A DNA stretch of 64,000 nt from Pseudomonas sp. UYIF39 (GCF_029963765.1 NZ_JALBYU010000029.1:1-64000), one strand, 5' to 3'; positions 1 to 8,516 are shown, counted from the first letter of the stretch. The notes: generated by a model not told the origin, from the sequence alone. A program made the numbers and translations.

Positions 1-123
1 CAGCTCGGGCCGAAGAAAAATTTAACGTCGTGTCCGGGATTAGTTGACCACTACACATCGACCGCAGCCTGAATCTCCACGTCACTCCAATCGCTGTTGC
101 TCTTTTCAGTGTCCATACAATCG

Positions 124-144
124 CCGAGGGTTGAAAACCCTCGG
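124..144. repeat. 9-bp inverted repeat
   Basis: CCGAGGGTT and AACCCTCGG are separated by GAA. This is a perfect short hairpin without a T-run. A second hairpin (GACCGAT/ATCGGTC, about 200-224) lies just downstream of the BRO-N gene on the minus strand and may end its transcript. I see no gene in 1-236. Confidence 0.4.
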
Positions 145-236
145 ACGATACTGAGTGGCCATTACGACTGTCTACGAAAATTCCTACAGAAAAGACCGAT
201 GCGTCGCTCAATCGGTCCTACAAAGACACCTCCGCA

Positions 237-770
237 CTAACCCACCGATTGCTTCGAAGACTGAAACACCTCCACAACCTTCCGCCACCAAGGCTTAACT
301 ACCGGCACCCGTCGCCGTGTGCGATTGAGCAACAGATAAGGCATGTCCCGCAGCCGAATCCAGCCTTCATCCTGCCAATGCAGCAGACTCAACGACATCT
401 CCGGCCAATCCAACAAGCTCAACATTGGCCGATCCGCGTTCTTCGACTGCCCCGCATCGCGCAAGGCTGGTACTACTTGATGGGTCAACCACTCACGCAA
501 CAACCGATTCCCCGGCGCGTAGTGATACACCAGCAACGCATACGCACCGGACTCGCTGATCATCAACCGTTTTTCTGGTTGGCCGTGGTACTCAATCAAC
601 AACGTATGTCTCTGATCCTCGTCCAGTTTGCTGACCACACGATCATTCAGATGGAAACCCATCAAACGACCCAGATCGCGGGCGCAGAACCATGGTTGGT
701 TTTCTAGGAGGAGGGCATGGAGGGCAAGGTTGTGGCGAGTGAAGACTGTTACAGAGAAGGGATCAGTCAT
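237..770 (-). CDS. BRO-N domain protein (phage antirepressor-like)
   Basis: This 177-aa protein begins with a BRO-N fold: an N-terminal FTRHNLALHALLLENQPWFC-type segment, then a RDLGRLMGF helix, and a conserved ESGAYALLVYHY segment around residues 72-83. BRO-N proteins occur in phages and as single chromosomal genes in Pseudomonas. Those studied bind DNA or act as antirepressors, but the role here is unknown. The C-terminal third has no domain I recognise. The start at 770 has a GGAG about 7 nt upstream. The start codon sits inside a perfect 18-bp palindrome (761-778), which suggests self-regulation. Confidence 0.8.
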   Translation of the reverse strand: MTDPFSVTVFTRHNLALHALLLENQPWFCARDLGRLMGFHLNDRVVSKLDEDQRHTLLIEYHGQPEKRLMISESGAYALLVYHYAPGNRLLREWLTHQVVPALRDAGQSKNADRPMLSLLDWPEMSLSLLHWQDEGWIRLRDMPYLLLNRTRRRVPVVKPWWRKVVEVFQSSKQSVG

Positions 771-778
771 GACTGATC
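761..778. promoter_or_regulatory. 18-bp perfect palindrome over the BRO-N start codon
   Basis: GATCAGTCA and TGACTGATC abut directly. The palindrome covers the start codon and the spacer to the ribosome binding site of the minus-strand BRO-N gene. It could be an operator or an RNA hairpin that hides the start. Confidence 0.45.
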
Positions 779-857
779 TCCAGAATGGCGAGAGTGCGGG
801 GTAAATCGTGTTCAGGCATATCCAGTACCTCTACGTGTAGATTTAGGAGGGCCTGAC

Positions 858-972
858 CCCAACGTAGAGTGGACTTAAAAAATCCCAACGCGCAAAGCCT
901 TCGCACATCCGAACGACAATCACCAAGGGGTGAATTGCGTGTCTGTGTGTTTGACCAAGCTTCTACGTTGGG
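858..972. ncRNA. Candidate structured RNA or 5' leader of the BRO-N gene
   Basis: Two 11-bp complementary arms (858-868, 962-972) close a loop of about 93 nt. The loop contains a smaller hairpin, TCACC-AA(G)-GGTGA, near 929-942. Upstream of the minus-strand BRO-N gene this could be a leader; on the plus strand it could be a free RNA. No known RNA family is recognised. Confidence 0.2.
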
Positions 973-1107
973 CGTTTCTTAGGCACCTGCAATGGAGCTT
1001 AGAGGTGCTTTGAAAGTGCATCAATGCAGAAGCAGCTGTAAGTGCTGTAGGAGTTTTAGCGTCGTAGCGTAGGGGTGGAAAAAAGGATTTTCATTCCCCA
1101 ATAAAAA

Positions 1108-1137
1108 AGCCCCGATCAGATCGGGGCTCTTGCTTTT
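1108..1137. terminator. Rho-independent terminator
   Basis: AGCCCCGAT (1108-1116) pairs with ATCGGGGCT (1120-1128). An A-run precedes the stem and a T-rich tail follows it, so it could work in both directions. No gene just upstream on the plus strand is recognised; it may belong to sequence displaced by the island. Confidence 0.75.
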
Positions 1138-1138
1138 T

Positions 1139-1172
1139 CGATTTGACGATTCAGATCGCAATCGTCAAATCG
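1139..1172. repeat. 13-bp perfect inverted repeat
   Basis: CGATTTGACGATT (1139-1151) and AATCGTCAAATCG (1160-1172) are separated by 8 nt. It starts right after the terminator, and a run of eight T follows at about 1187-1194. It could be a second terminator stem or a protein-binding or recombination site. Confidence 0.55.
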
Positions 1173-1260
1173 CGGCGAGCTCGGCCTTTTTTTTCGCTGA
1201 CATCGGAACTGGTGACGTTGATTTTTAAAAAAAAATTCAACCGATATGAGACGTTTTTTT

Positions 1261-1307
1261 CAAAAAAGCTGGACCAGAACCCGTTGTGTCAAAAACGGCT
1301 GGACCAG
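1261..1307 (+). repeat. Two direct repeats of a CAAAAA..GCTGGACCAG motif
   Basis: Copies lie at 1261-1277 and 1290-1307, 29 nt apart; the second has one extra base. Repeated binding sites of this size are typical of transposon ends of the Tn7 and IS21 types. No matching copies were found at the other side of the island, so it may be one end of the Tn7-like element or an IS remnant. Confidence 0.35.
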
Positions 1308-1631
1308 GTTTCTCCGGGCTGATCATCTATCGGACTCTCGTTTGTGAGAGATTATACAATTTGGCGGTCTCGAAGGACCATTTGTGAGGGCTTGGTGGAT
1401 AGCTGCCTCTCCCAAACGGCCGAGCTCTCGATCTAGCTTACGCAAACTGCATTTTCCTTTTAGGCAGCATTGATCATAAAGATTTTCTTGAGCTACCAAA
1501 CAAAATCTTCATTTCTGATGATTTTTCCAACTTTTTCTTCATTTTGAGGGTGGCACGCAGATCAATTATTCCATTTTTAATGGTATGGCAGGCTTTATAC
1601 GGTTGTTGAAAAGTTTGAAGGAGCGCGAAAT

Positions 1632-1955
1632 GTGAGCGATCGAAAACCATTCCATAGCCCCCGTAAATATGGGCTGAGTTTCCATTCTTGTTACGCGACA
1701 GTAATTAAGGCAGTCGACGCGCGGTACGACATTCGCGGCTACATGCTGGCTGAGCTGGTCAAGCTGTGCCTGAAAAACCGAGCTAGGGTCCTAGACGGCC
1801 GACGTACCTTTTACGAATGCCATGTCCAGCTGGAAGCCCTCACGTACCTAGAATGCTTCACAGCCAATCTCCTATTTGGTCCGGGCGGCAGACTGTGCCC
1901 ACATGAGTATCACTATGTAGCCAGCGATGAATCTCTTTTAAGAGAAAAGACCTGA
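1632..1955 (+). CDS. Hypothetical protein, 107 aa
   Basis: This open frame starts with GTG and has a well-placed GAAGGAGCG ribosome binding site about 6 nt upstream. The product is basic at its N-terminus and has several Cys and His residues, but I recognise no motif. It lies beyond the 3' end of the tniQ gene and is transcribed toward it. Support is the ribosome binding site and the lack of a better frame. It may be a small cargo gene of the transposon. Confidence 0.4.
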   Translation: MSDRKPFHSPRKYGLSFHSCYATVIKAVDARYDIRGYMLAELVKLCLKNRARVLDGRRTFYECHVQLEALTYLECFTANLLFGPGGRLCPHEYHYVASDESLLREKT

Positions 1956-2342
1956 GTGACTTTTCGGCGGATCTTGACCTGTAGCGCTGGGTCCGGAAAC
2001 AACCCTTTGTTGTTCTTCGCGAAAGGCAAAAAGTGGCCTTTCTCTTCTGATCATGGTTGCAACGCGTGTTGGTCAAATCCGATGCAATCGCTGGTCAGGC
2101 CCAATGTAAACGGGTTGTCAAATAGAGCGCAATTTCGCAGTGCGGGTTGAATGGCCGAAGGGGGGGTAAAGCCTGTCGATGATGATCAGTCAGCAAAGGC
2201 GCTCGAAGTTTTCGTTATTTACGCCTGGGAGTCTTACTCGCATAAATGGCCATATCCGATTTCGACCAATCTTTCGTGTTCTGATCAAATCCCATCCGAA
2301 GGGCAGAGTAAATGCAAACCTGTGGTCAATGGGGCTGAGACT
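1956..2342. other. Intergenic stretch between the 107-aa ORF and tniQ
   Basis: Several short frames are open, but none has a good ribosome binding site or a complete recognisable domain. The only suggestive piece is the SEFIR-like string at 2193-2265. Confidence 0.45.
2193..2265 (+). pseudogene. Possible remnant of a TIR/SEFIR domain
   Basis: One frame encodes VFVIYAWESYSHKW, which resembles the first strand and helix of SEFIR/TIR domains (consensus VFVSYAWES.EHK.W). The similarity ends after about 25 residues, and there is no complete gene. It could be a fragment of a defence-type protein, or chance. Confidence 0.2.
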
Positions 2343-4871
2343 TCATCTTTGGGAAGCCTCGCAGGTTACCCGACGTGGAAGAGAGCCCAAGAACTCTTTC
2401 ATTGATCGTCTGGTAATTAATATTTGCCCGCTCAACTCCTTTGGAAGATTACGTGCTTGGCGTAATTTTCCTTGCTTACAGAGTGCCCGAGCATACCCAC
2501 GAGTATTGAGCATCTTGTCAATCATCGAAGGTGTATAGTTTTGATCAAGAATTTTTGAGACTTTTTTTGCATCGAAGGCACTGAGGTATTTCTCTGTGCC
2601 AATAGAGATCGGTGCCATAAAGCCGGTGTTGACGAATATTTTAGTAATTCCAAGCTTGGAGATATTATATTTTTTCAATATTGTTGTGAACGGGATAAGT
2701 TCGCGGAGCTGCGCAGCGATTATTTCTTGATTTCGAGTGACTTTGGAGAACGTGGGGCGGTCGGTGTGGTTCGGGACTTTCACGTCATGACCAATAAGGT
2801 CTGCCAGCCTATATAAAGTTTCAGGGCTGCCATTGATGACCGGGCCGCAGACAGGAATAATTCCAATTTTTTTTAACGAAGATTGCAGAGTCCTCATCGG
2901 GATGTTGCACAATTGCGAGACGGTAACGGAATTGGCATGAGTGGAGTAGAAATTTTTTACCTTCTCCGTGCTCGCAAATAATATTGGTTTAGCATCGTTG
3001 TCGACGGCAAGGTCGCCTATTTTGATTAAGTGTCTAACGGTAATGTCTGATAAGCCAAGTGCACATCGCGCTTCTCGTATTGGTAGTGTCGTTTTTTCCT
3101 CCGCTTTATGACCGGTTATACGCTCTTCGACTTCTTTTCGTAGAAACAGAGGCGAATGACAGCGGTTGAAACGCCATTCAGCTATAGGGCACAAACCAAA
3201 TTCTATTAAGGTTTGGGTAGCCATGCATCGTGACACGCCGAGTAAGCCGGCATATTCCTCGGCGGAGATATAACTTTCGTGAAAGGTGTCAATCTCAGTA
3301 TTGGGTATGAGAATGCTTTTATTGCAGCGTTTAATCGAAAAAACACCAGCCTTTACATATTCCCTGACTGTAGATGTCTGCAGCCTCAATTGCTCCGCCA
3401 CAACGCTGCAAGAGCTGAAATATTTTAGGTCCTTTTTCTGAATAAATTCTAAGTGATCTGTTCTAGTTCTTTTTTGAGCATATGGTTTTACGTGAGTGTG
3501 ATGGGCGAGTATTCGATCTGTATCTTCTCGCGCGAAAATGGTGGGGGTGCGAGATTTTAGTATGTCAAAAGGCCGAACATGATGACGGCTAAGAAGTACC
3601 CTGGTTGCATGGGATGATAGCCCAAGACGTTCAGCCAGTGAGTCGACTGATTCGTATTTCTTGAGGAAATCAGCCAATTCGCTATTGGGTATCAATTTGA
3701 TTTGATTAGGCTTTGAAATCGGGTGAAACATTCCTGCACGGACGAGTTTTTTAAAGGTGAAAAGCTTTACGTGAACAGCCTCGCAGGCGGATTCAAGATC
3801 AGTATTGGCAGCAGTGTAAATGGAGTAGTTTCTGGCATGCAGCTTCCACGCCCATGCCTGCTCAAGTAAGGGCAGGAACTGGGCTGGGTTGAGGTCTGCT
3901 TTTCGGGAGAGCTTCGGCCATAGGATACCGTGCTCTTCCTCCAGCTTTTTCAGAACGCAAGCGCGGATGGCGGCTGCTTGCCTGACTTGTATGCGTTTGA
4001 GGGTAAAAAGTGGGGGCGGTCCTTCAAGCATCGGGATAGGCAAAGGCCATTTTGTAATTTTGTTGTAACGGGTCATCACTTTTCGGGCTAGTGGTAGGTT
4101 GACCAAAGACAGCTTTGCACTGATTACGGTGGCTGGGAGTTGCGGATGACTAGCGTGAAGGCGTGCAAGGTATTGTTCTACGCCCGCCTCATCACCGGAG
4201 ATGAGGCAGATGGCGGCTTGGAGAATCTGTCGGTTTTGCAAATCATCTGGTCGAGCACCCATTTTGTATTGTAACTGTGTCAATGTTTTTTTAAATGTTT
4301 CCAAGATTGCCTGGTCTTTCTCCCGCAGGCACTTCAAAATGAAACATTCTGGTTTAGTATCTTCGTGCGAGCATGTTTCGCTGACTAGTAAATGTTTGCA
4401 TGAGCATTGTCCTAGAAGCAGATCTATCCACCAAAGGTGTTTTTTGCAGTTCGGGCACTCAAAAATATAGCGGCGATTATGGTAGGGGCAGTTAAGGCTG
4501 GGTTTTAAGTCCTTAATTATATGCTCGCGCCCCTCCCTCCAACATTCTGAGCAGTATGCCGTTCCTGTAAACCTTATAAGACGACCAGGTACTCGTGTGC
4601 CATTGATCTCAAATGGCATGTTTTCTTTCAGCACCCCCATTGGTTTGTAAAAGCCTTCAAGAAAATGGATAGCGTACTTGCCGGCGCGCTGCGCGATCCA
4701 TTGTGCCAGTGGGGATTCGCTACTCAATGTCGAGGCATGAAAATTTATTGGAATTGTAATGCTGCACAGCTGTTGTGGAATTTCACAGCCGTGGCGAAGT
4801 GCAAAGCGCCGCAGCATGCTTGTGGGGCTCTCCTCATCGAGCGGAAATGGAACAAATATCAAATCGTTCAT
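2343..4871 (-). CDS. tniQ: TniQ/TnsD-family target-selection protein with HTH array
   Basis: This 842-aa protein is the last gene of the Tn7-like operon. Its N-terminus (FVPFPLDEESPTSMLRRFA) and Cys/His pattern (C107, C110, C128, H131, C139, C142, then C156 and C158) fit the TniQ family zinc-binding domain. TniQ/TnsD proteins recognise the target site and recruit the TnsC ATPase and TnsB transposase. From about residue 355 to 830 I count eight helix-turn-helix-like units, each followed by a short Ile/Pro-rich strand pair. Unit starts are near 355, 408, 487, 535, 596, 647, 724 and 778. Such an array could read a long attachment site. The start overlaps the end of tnsC by four bases (ATGA). It is longer than the usual 300-500 aa TniQ and closer in size to long TnsD proteins. 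The family call is firm; the target is unknown. Confidence 0.9.
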   Translation of the reverse strand: MNDLIFVPFPLDEESPTSMLRRFALRHGCEIPQQLCSITIPINFHASTLSSESPLAQWIAQRAGKYAIHFLEGFYKPMGVLKENMPFEINGTRVPGRLIRFTGTAYCSECWREGREHIIKDLKPSLNCPYHNRRYIFECPNCKKHLWWIDLLLGQCSCKHLLVSETCSHEDTKPECFILKCLREKDQAILETFKKTLTQLQYKMGARPDDLQNRQILQAAICLISGDEAGVEQYLARLHASHPQLPATVISAKLSLVNLPLARKVMTRYNKITKWPLPIPMLEGPPPLFTLKRIQVRQAAAIRACVLKKLEEEHGILWPKLSRKADLNPAQFLPLLEQAWAWKLHARNYSIYTAANTDLESACEAVHVKLFTFKKLVRAGMFHPISKPNQIKLIPNSELADFLKKYESVDSLAERLGLSSHATRVLLSRHHVRPFDILKSRTPTIFAREDTDRILAHHTHVKPYAQKRTRTDHLEFIQKKDLKYFSSCSVVAEQLRLQTSTVREYVKAGVFSIKRCNKSILIPNTEIDTFHESYISAEEYAGLLGVSRCMATQTLIEFGLCPIAEWRFNRCHSPLFLRKEVEERITGHKAEEKTTLPIREARCALGLSDITVRHLIKIGDLAVDNDAKPILFASTEKVKNFYSTHANSVTVSQLCNIPMRTLQSSLKKIGIIPVCGPVINGSPETLYRLADLIGHDVKVPNHTDRPTFSKVTRNQEIIAAQLRELIPFTTILKKYNISKLGITKIFVNTGFMAPISIGTEKYLSAFDAKKVSKILDQNYTPSMIDKMLNTRGYARALCKQGKLRQARNLPKELSGQILITRRSMKEFLGSLPRRVTCEASQR

Positions 4872-5839
4872 TCAGGTAACCACCATTCAGCCAGTTTGGC
4901 CTTTGATGTTTGGATCAGTTCGCGAGACTGGCTCAAGTCCAACAAAAAGGGGTTGTTCGTGTGCAAGTTAAGTTTGCTGTTGAGTTGGCAGGAGGCGTAT
5001 AGAAAGTCTTCGCGTCTCAGACCCGTTCCGTCATCTCGAATCAAACAGTGTTCAAGAGCTCTGTAGATCAGGATGCGAAGCCACTTCAGATTGCCTGAAG
5101 TGCCGACGTATAATCCCGCCGCAATATCGGCATCGTGGAGATGGACGGCGCTTTGCATTGGCCGAAGTTCATGCATTAATTCATCGAGTTTTTCCAAGGT
5201 TCGGTGATAATCAGAGTCAGCTCGTGGTTCGTAATTGAAGAAATTCAATACGATCATATTAGGGTAGCGGTTTGCGAAGGCATCCGAGAACTGCGTGATG
5301 TAACGGCATTCTTCGGTTCCGGCGAGCATCACTGGCTTTTGTAGACGGTTGCAAAAACTGACAATCCAACCCAAGGTCGGCATTCGGATTTTATCCGCAG
5401 AGGGGAGACACAGGCGCTGAATCTCATCAAGGAAAACGACTTCGACACCCAATGTGCCGAGTTGTGTAATCAACATGGAGGTGAGATGGGCAATGCTTCC
5501 CTTGCAAGTGCTCACTCCCACTTTATGAAGCATTTCCTCAACCAGTTGCCGAATCGTAACGGGTTCAGGTACTTCAAAGTATACGGTTGTCTTTCGGTGG
5601 AACGCCCCACCAGGGGTTTCTTCGTGATAATTTCGATCGTATTGGTCAATCAACTGTTTACACAGGGTGGTTTTTCCCGCGCCTGATGGGCCGCTAATGA
5701 TTGCTGCATTGGCCGATGCAGTGTTGATCGACATCTCAATCGCGCTATGTGCGATTGAGTACGCTTTGGCGAACTTCGGAAAGTAAACAGCGGCCGCTGA
5801 AAAGTCCTTGAGCACGGCATTTTTTTCCTGAACGTTCAT
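4868..5839 (-). CDS. tnsC: TnsC/TniB-family AAA+ ATPase
   Basis: This 323-aa protein has a Walker A motif GPSGAGKTT (residues 50-58), a Walker B VVFLDEIQ (134-141) and a sensor-like PVMLAGTEE near 168-176. This is the order seen in TniB/TnsC. The family forms ATP-dependent filaments on target DNA and links the TniQ target selector to the TnsB transposase. It starts one base after the tnsB stop and overlaps tniQ by ATGA, so the four genes are probably translationally coupled. All key motifs are intact. Confidence 0.93.
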   Translation of the reverse strand: MNVQEKNAVLKDFSAAAVYFPKFAKAYSIAHSAIEMSINTASANAAIISGPSGAGKTTLCKQLIDQYDRNYHEETPGGAFHRKTTVYFEVPEPVTIRQLVEEMLHKVGVSTCKGSIAHLTSMLITQLGTLGVEVVFLDEIQRLCLPSADKIRMPTLGWIVSFCNRLQKPVMLAGTEECRYITQFSDAFANRYPNMIVLNFFNYEPRADSDYHRTLEKLDELMHELRPMQSAVHLHDADIAAGLYVGTSGNLKWLRILIYRALEHCLIRDDGTGLRREDFLYASCQLNSKLNLHTNNPFLLDLSQSRELIQTSKAKLAEWWLPE

Positions 5840-5840
5840 G

Positions 5841-7736
5841 TTATTTCCTAGTCACAGAAAATTCGTCGGGAGTATCCGGGTGGTACTCGTGGAAATCGGG
5901 TAGCACTTCCGCCGGCATAGAGGGGGCTGGCTGGTTAACCACAGACAACTCGCCGGGCGTGACATCACCGCGTTCCAGGGCACGATGGTGTTTCAGGCGT
6001 TCAGACTTGTTGTTGGTCTGACTGATTTCCCAGAGAAGTTGTAGCCGTGCTTCCAGCGCCGTGCTGTAGGCGTGGTTTCTGCGATTCTCCAGTTTGCGTT
6101 TGTGGATTTCCTGATGAAAATGGAGGGTCAAACCTTCCTGATAGTTTTTGTGGACAGGTCCAAGTTCTCTGATGTCATCAGGATAATCAGGATGAATAAG
6201 CCACGCTTTGGCCAAGTCGCAGGGGTCGTAATACAGTAAAAGCTTCTTCCGGAGAGGACGGCGTTTGGCTAACTCGCTGACCGCGCCCCCGGTCCAATGC
6301 ACATTGGAGTACCTGACTCTATTTTGCGAGGAGGGCGTGACCATCTGCTTGCGCCAGAAGTAGCGACGCAAATCGTTCTGGGAGTGACGGCGTGGCTCTA
6401 ACTCGTTTTTCAGGCACTTGGCCCATGCTTCATTCGGGGACATTCCCAGTTCGGAATGGTGATCGTTGTGGTAGCTGTCCAACCACCTTGCAAAGACTTC
6501 TCTGACCTCGTCTAGCGTGTAGGTGGCATTTTTCTCGGGCTCATATCCTTCTCTTGAAGCAATCCCGGTAAAAGTCGTTCCGCGCATGCTGTGTACAATT
6601 TGAGTCGACCAAGTTCTGAAAAAAGCTTCAATGTGCGGCTTTTGATTGGGCTCCCCCGGCTCACAAAAAGAGACTTCAGCACGCAGCATTCCGAGCGTAT
6701 CGCGCAACGTCTTGGCGATGTAGTCAGGGCCATTGTCAAAGATGTAGAGATTGCCAACCCCGCCATACAGGTTGTCCGAGCAGATGGAGGCCTTTAGGGC
6801 AATGAGTGTGGTGTCGAGTGAGGGAGGATTGAACGATATATGCCACCCCATCACTCGCCGCGTTCTTATTTCCAAAAAAACCGTGACGTAGGGTCTTCCA
6901 ATGACGCGCCCCAGCGTATCGGCGACAAACAGGTGGAGTAACTGCGTATCTGCTTCAACACGCTCCAATAGGTAATCCGGTTCCGGTAAGGCCGCACCCC
7001 ATCGATTTTTGCGCATAGCGGCTCGGCGACCATGCTGTTTGCAGGCTGTTTCAAAGGCATTGAGTTCGTTGATGATGCGGTAGAGCGTCGAGCACGACGG
7101 TACCCGGTACTGTCGATTGGCAGGCCGCGATTCGTTCAGGTTTTTGATCGCTAGCCGGATGGATTCAATTAACGCCGACTTGGTGAGAGGTGTTGGCACC
7201 CAATGACATTCCTTTACGTAATGTCGAATCACGTCTTTGATTTCTTCAGGCTGACGTGTCAAATGCCGTTGGTGCGGACGGTAAGTGTTCGGAATGAGCA
7301 CAATGCAGTTTCCACCGGCGGTGAAATACACTTTCCTCCATTCACTGAAGGTGGAGTAGCCGGGAGCCTTGTGCGCACCAATCTTGGCCTTAACAGCTTC
7401 GACCAAAGCGGGAAACTTGGGCCGCGACATCTGCCCACCAAATTCTCGCTCCTGTAAGTCTAGGTAGGCAAGACGCACTGAGAGCTTTGCGGCGTCCTTT
7501 TTTGGCAGTCGGGCGATGACTTTTTCAGGAGACACAGTAATGGGCGCTTCTTGAATTTTTACTAAGCGACCTTGATCCGCCGCGCGCCTTAACGTGGGAA
7601 GAGATTGAAAGACAATTACCGGCGGTCCATCGACCGTGCGCAGTTGTACGTTCTTGTCTGCGATATCGGAAACCTGATAGCGGCGACCGCAGTAAAAATA
7701 GTGCTCCCCCACTTTGAGCTCTATCAAGGCGTCCAT
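5841..7736 (-). CDS. tnsB: TnsB/TniA-family DDE transposase
   Basis: This transposase joins transposon ends to target DNA. I place the start at the ATG at 7736 (631 aa). A longer frame reaches 7868, but that part overlaps tnsA and reads as unrelated Ser/Thr-rich sequence. HTH segments precede the rve integrase core. The likely catalytic triad is D263 (VEADTQLL), D334 (IFDNGPDY) and E370 (KPHIEAFF). It is followed by a C-terminal Mu-like beta region with a YHNDHHSELGMSPNEAW motif. The last ~100 residues probably contact TnsC. The reading frame and motifs are intact, so the enzyme looks active. Confidence 0.92.
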   Translation of the reverse strand: MDALIELKVGEHYFYCGRRYQVSDIADKNVQLRTVDGPPVIVFQSLPTLRRAADQGRLVKIQEAPITVSPEKVIARLPKKDAAKLSVRLAYLDLQEREFGGQMSRPKFPALVEAVKAKIGAHKAPGYSTFSEWRKVYFTAGGNCIVLIPNTYRPHQRHLTRQPEEIKDVIRHYVKECHWVPTPLTKSALIESIRLAIKNLNESRPANRQYRVPSCSTLYRIINELNAFETACKQHGRRAAMRKNRWGAALPEPDYLLERVEADTQLLHLFVADTLGRVIGRPYVTVFLEIRTRRVMGWHISFNPPSLDTTLIALKASICSDNLYGGVGNLYIFDNGPDYIAKTLRDTLGMLRAEVSFCEPGEPNQKPHIEAFFRTWSTQIVHSMRGTTFTGIASREGYEPEKNATYTLDEVREVFARWLDSYHNDHHSELGMSPNEAWAKCLKNELEPRRHSQNDLRRYFWRKQMVTPSSQNRVRYSNVHWTGGAVSELAKRRPLRKKLLLYYDPCDLAKAWLIHPDYPDDIRELGPVHKNYQEGLTLHFHQEIHKRKLENRRNHAYSTALEARLQLLWEISQTNNKSERLKHHRALERGDVTPGELSVVNQPAPSMPAEVLPDFHEYHPDTPDEFSVTRK

Positions 7737-7737
7737 T

Positions 7738-8388
7738 TCAATACGCGACCACGAGCGAGTTGAGGTCGATCGGTTTGTGAAGGTCAGTGCGGATATGCCG
7801 GAAGAAAATGGCGAAGGCGATGTCGTTGACGCGGAACCCACTTGCCACCAAATGTCGAATGGTGGCACGACTATTCAGTTCATCACGCAGCACCTGCCGA
7901 ATGCGGGCAGCCTGCGTAGATGACGCGCCTTGGGCATGATGATAAAGATAGGTTAACGTTTCGGTTCGGGCGGACACTTGATAAAGCTCTGGAGAGAGCT
8001 GCTCGAAAATCAGACCGGCATTGCCGAAGCATTCTCGGGTCACGCACAACCGGTGTTGCTGTCGGGGATCTGTAATCTCGTGAGCCAGGCTCACTTGGTA
8101 GTACACGTGTCGGCCATCAGCCAACACTGCTGCGAAATCGGGACGCGCGGTCATTTCCGCTTCTGCAAAGTGCAGGGCAAAAGGACGCGAGGCATAGCTA
8201 ATGACTTTGGGCTCGAATTCCAAGTGCACACAGAAACGGGCATGCAGTCGTGATTCGCATGCCACCATTTCCTGGTTCTTCAGGGAAGGGAAGTGGGTGA
8301 CCCGCCGATGGGGCTGTCCCGACGTGAGTGATTTTCTCGGCAGTATGGACACCGTCGGTGGTAGTGACGCTGGAAAACAGATCGCCAT
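7738..8388 (-). CDS. tnsA: TnsA-like endonuclease with altered catalytic motif
   Basis: This 216-aa protein matches the TnsA nuclease core: E45 (CESRLHARFC), LEFEPKV..Y.SRPF, D84 (ARPDFAAVL) and a DGR..YYQVS strand (residues 91-100). In Tn7 TnsA the last motif is QxK, and that Lys is part of the PD-(D/E)XK active site that cuts the non-transferred strand. Here Ser100 replaces it, so second-strand cleavage may be lost unless another Lys substitutes. The gene starts at an ATG with AGGAG 8 nt upstream and ends one base before tnsB. It is first in the tnsABC-tniQ operon and has a strong terminator just upstream (8448-8483). Its context leaves little doubt about the family; activity is uncertain. 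Confidence 0.8.
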   Translation of the reverse strand: MAICFPASLPPTVSILPRKSLTSGQPHRRVTHFPSLKNQEMVACESRLHARFCVHLEFEPKVISYASRPFALHFAEAEMTARPDFAAVLADGRHVYYQVSLAHEITDPRQQHRLCVTRECFGNAGLIFEQLSPELYQVSARTETLTYLYHHAQGASSTQAARIRQVLRDELNSRATIRHLVASGFRVNDIAFAIFFRHIRTDLHKPIDLNSLVVAY

Positions 8389-8447
8389 CTCGTTCGACTC
8401 CTAATTAACGGAGGGAGAAATCGGGGTCATCAAATTTTGCTGCGCAT

Positions 8448-8483
8448 AAATCCCTGCGCTCGGCACGCCGAGCGCAGGGATTT
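8448..8483. terminator. Strong hairpin terminator upstream of tnsA
   Basis: Perfect 16-bp arms (8448-8463 and 8468-8483, starting AAATCCCTGCGC) enclose a 4-nt loop. It lies between the two TnsB-like genes and tnsA, all on the minus strand. It would end the upstream transcript and give the transposition operon its own promoter in 8389-8447. Confidence 0.7.
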
Positions 8484-8516
8484 TATAAGGGGCAGTACGG
8501 TTACCTACGTTAGGGC

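Larger units (their letters stand above)
771..1631. other. Non-coding stretch with inverted repeats, a terminator and direct repeats
   Basis: I see no convincing gene here. It holds an 11-bp inverted repeat spaced by 93 nt (CCCAACGTAGA at 858-868 and its complement at 962-972), a rho-independent terminator (1108-1137), a 13-bp inverted repeat (1139-1172), and two near-identical direct repeats ending in GCTGGACCAG (1261-1277 and 1290-1307). The rest is A+T-rich. Confidence 0.6.

Noticed and set aside
249..707. 152-aa plus-strand frame opposite the BRO-N gene
   Set aside because: The BRO-N frame on the minus strand has clear domain similarity; the plus-strand frame has none.
7737..7868. 44 extra N-terminal residues of TnsB
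   Set aside because: They overlap tnsA and are Ser/Thr-rich without family similarity; the ATG at 7736 is directly coupled to the tnsA stop.
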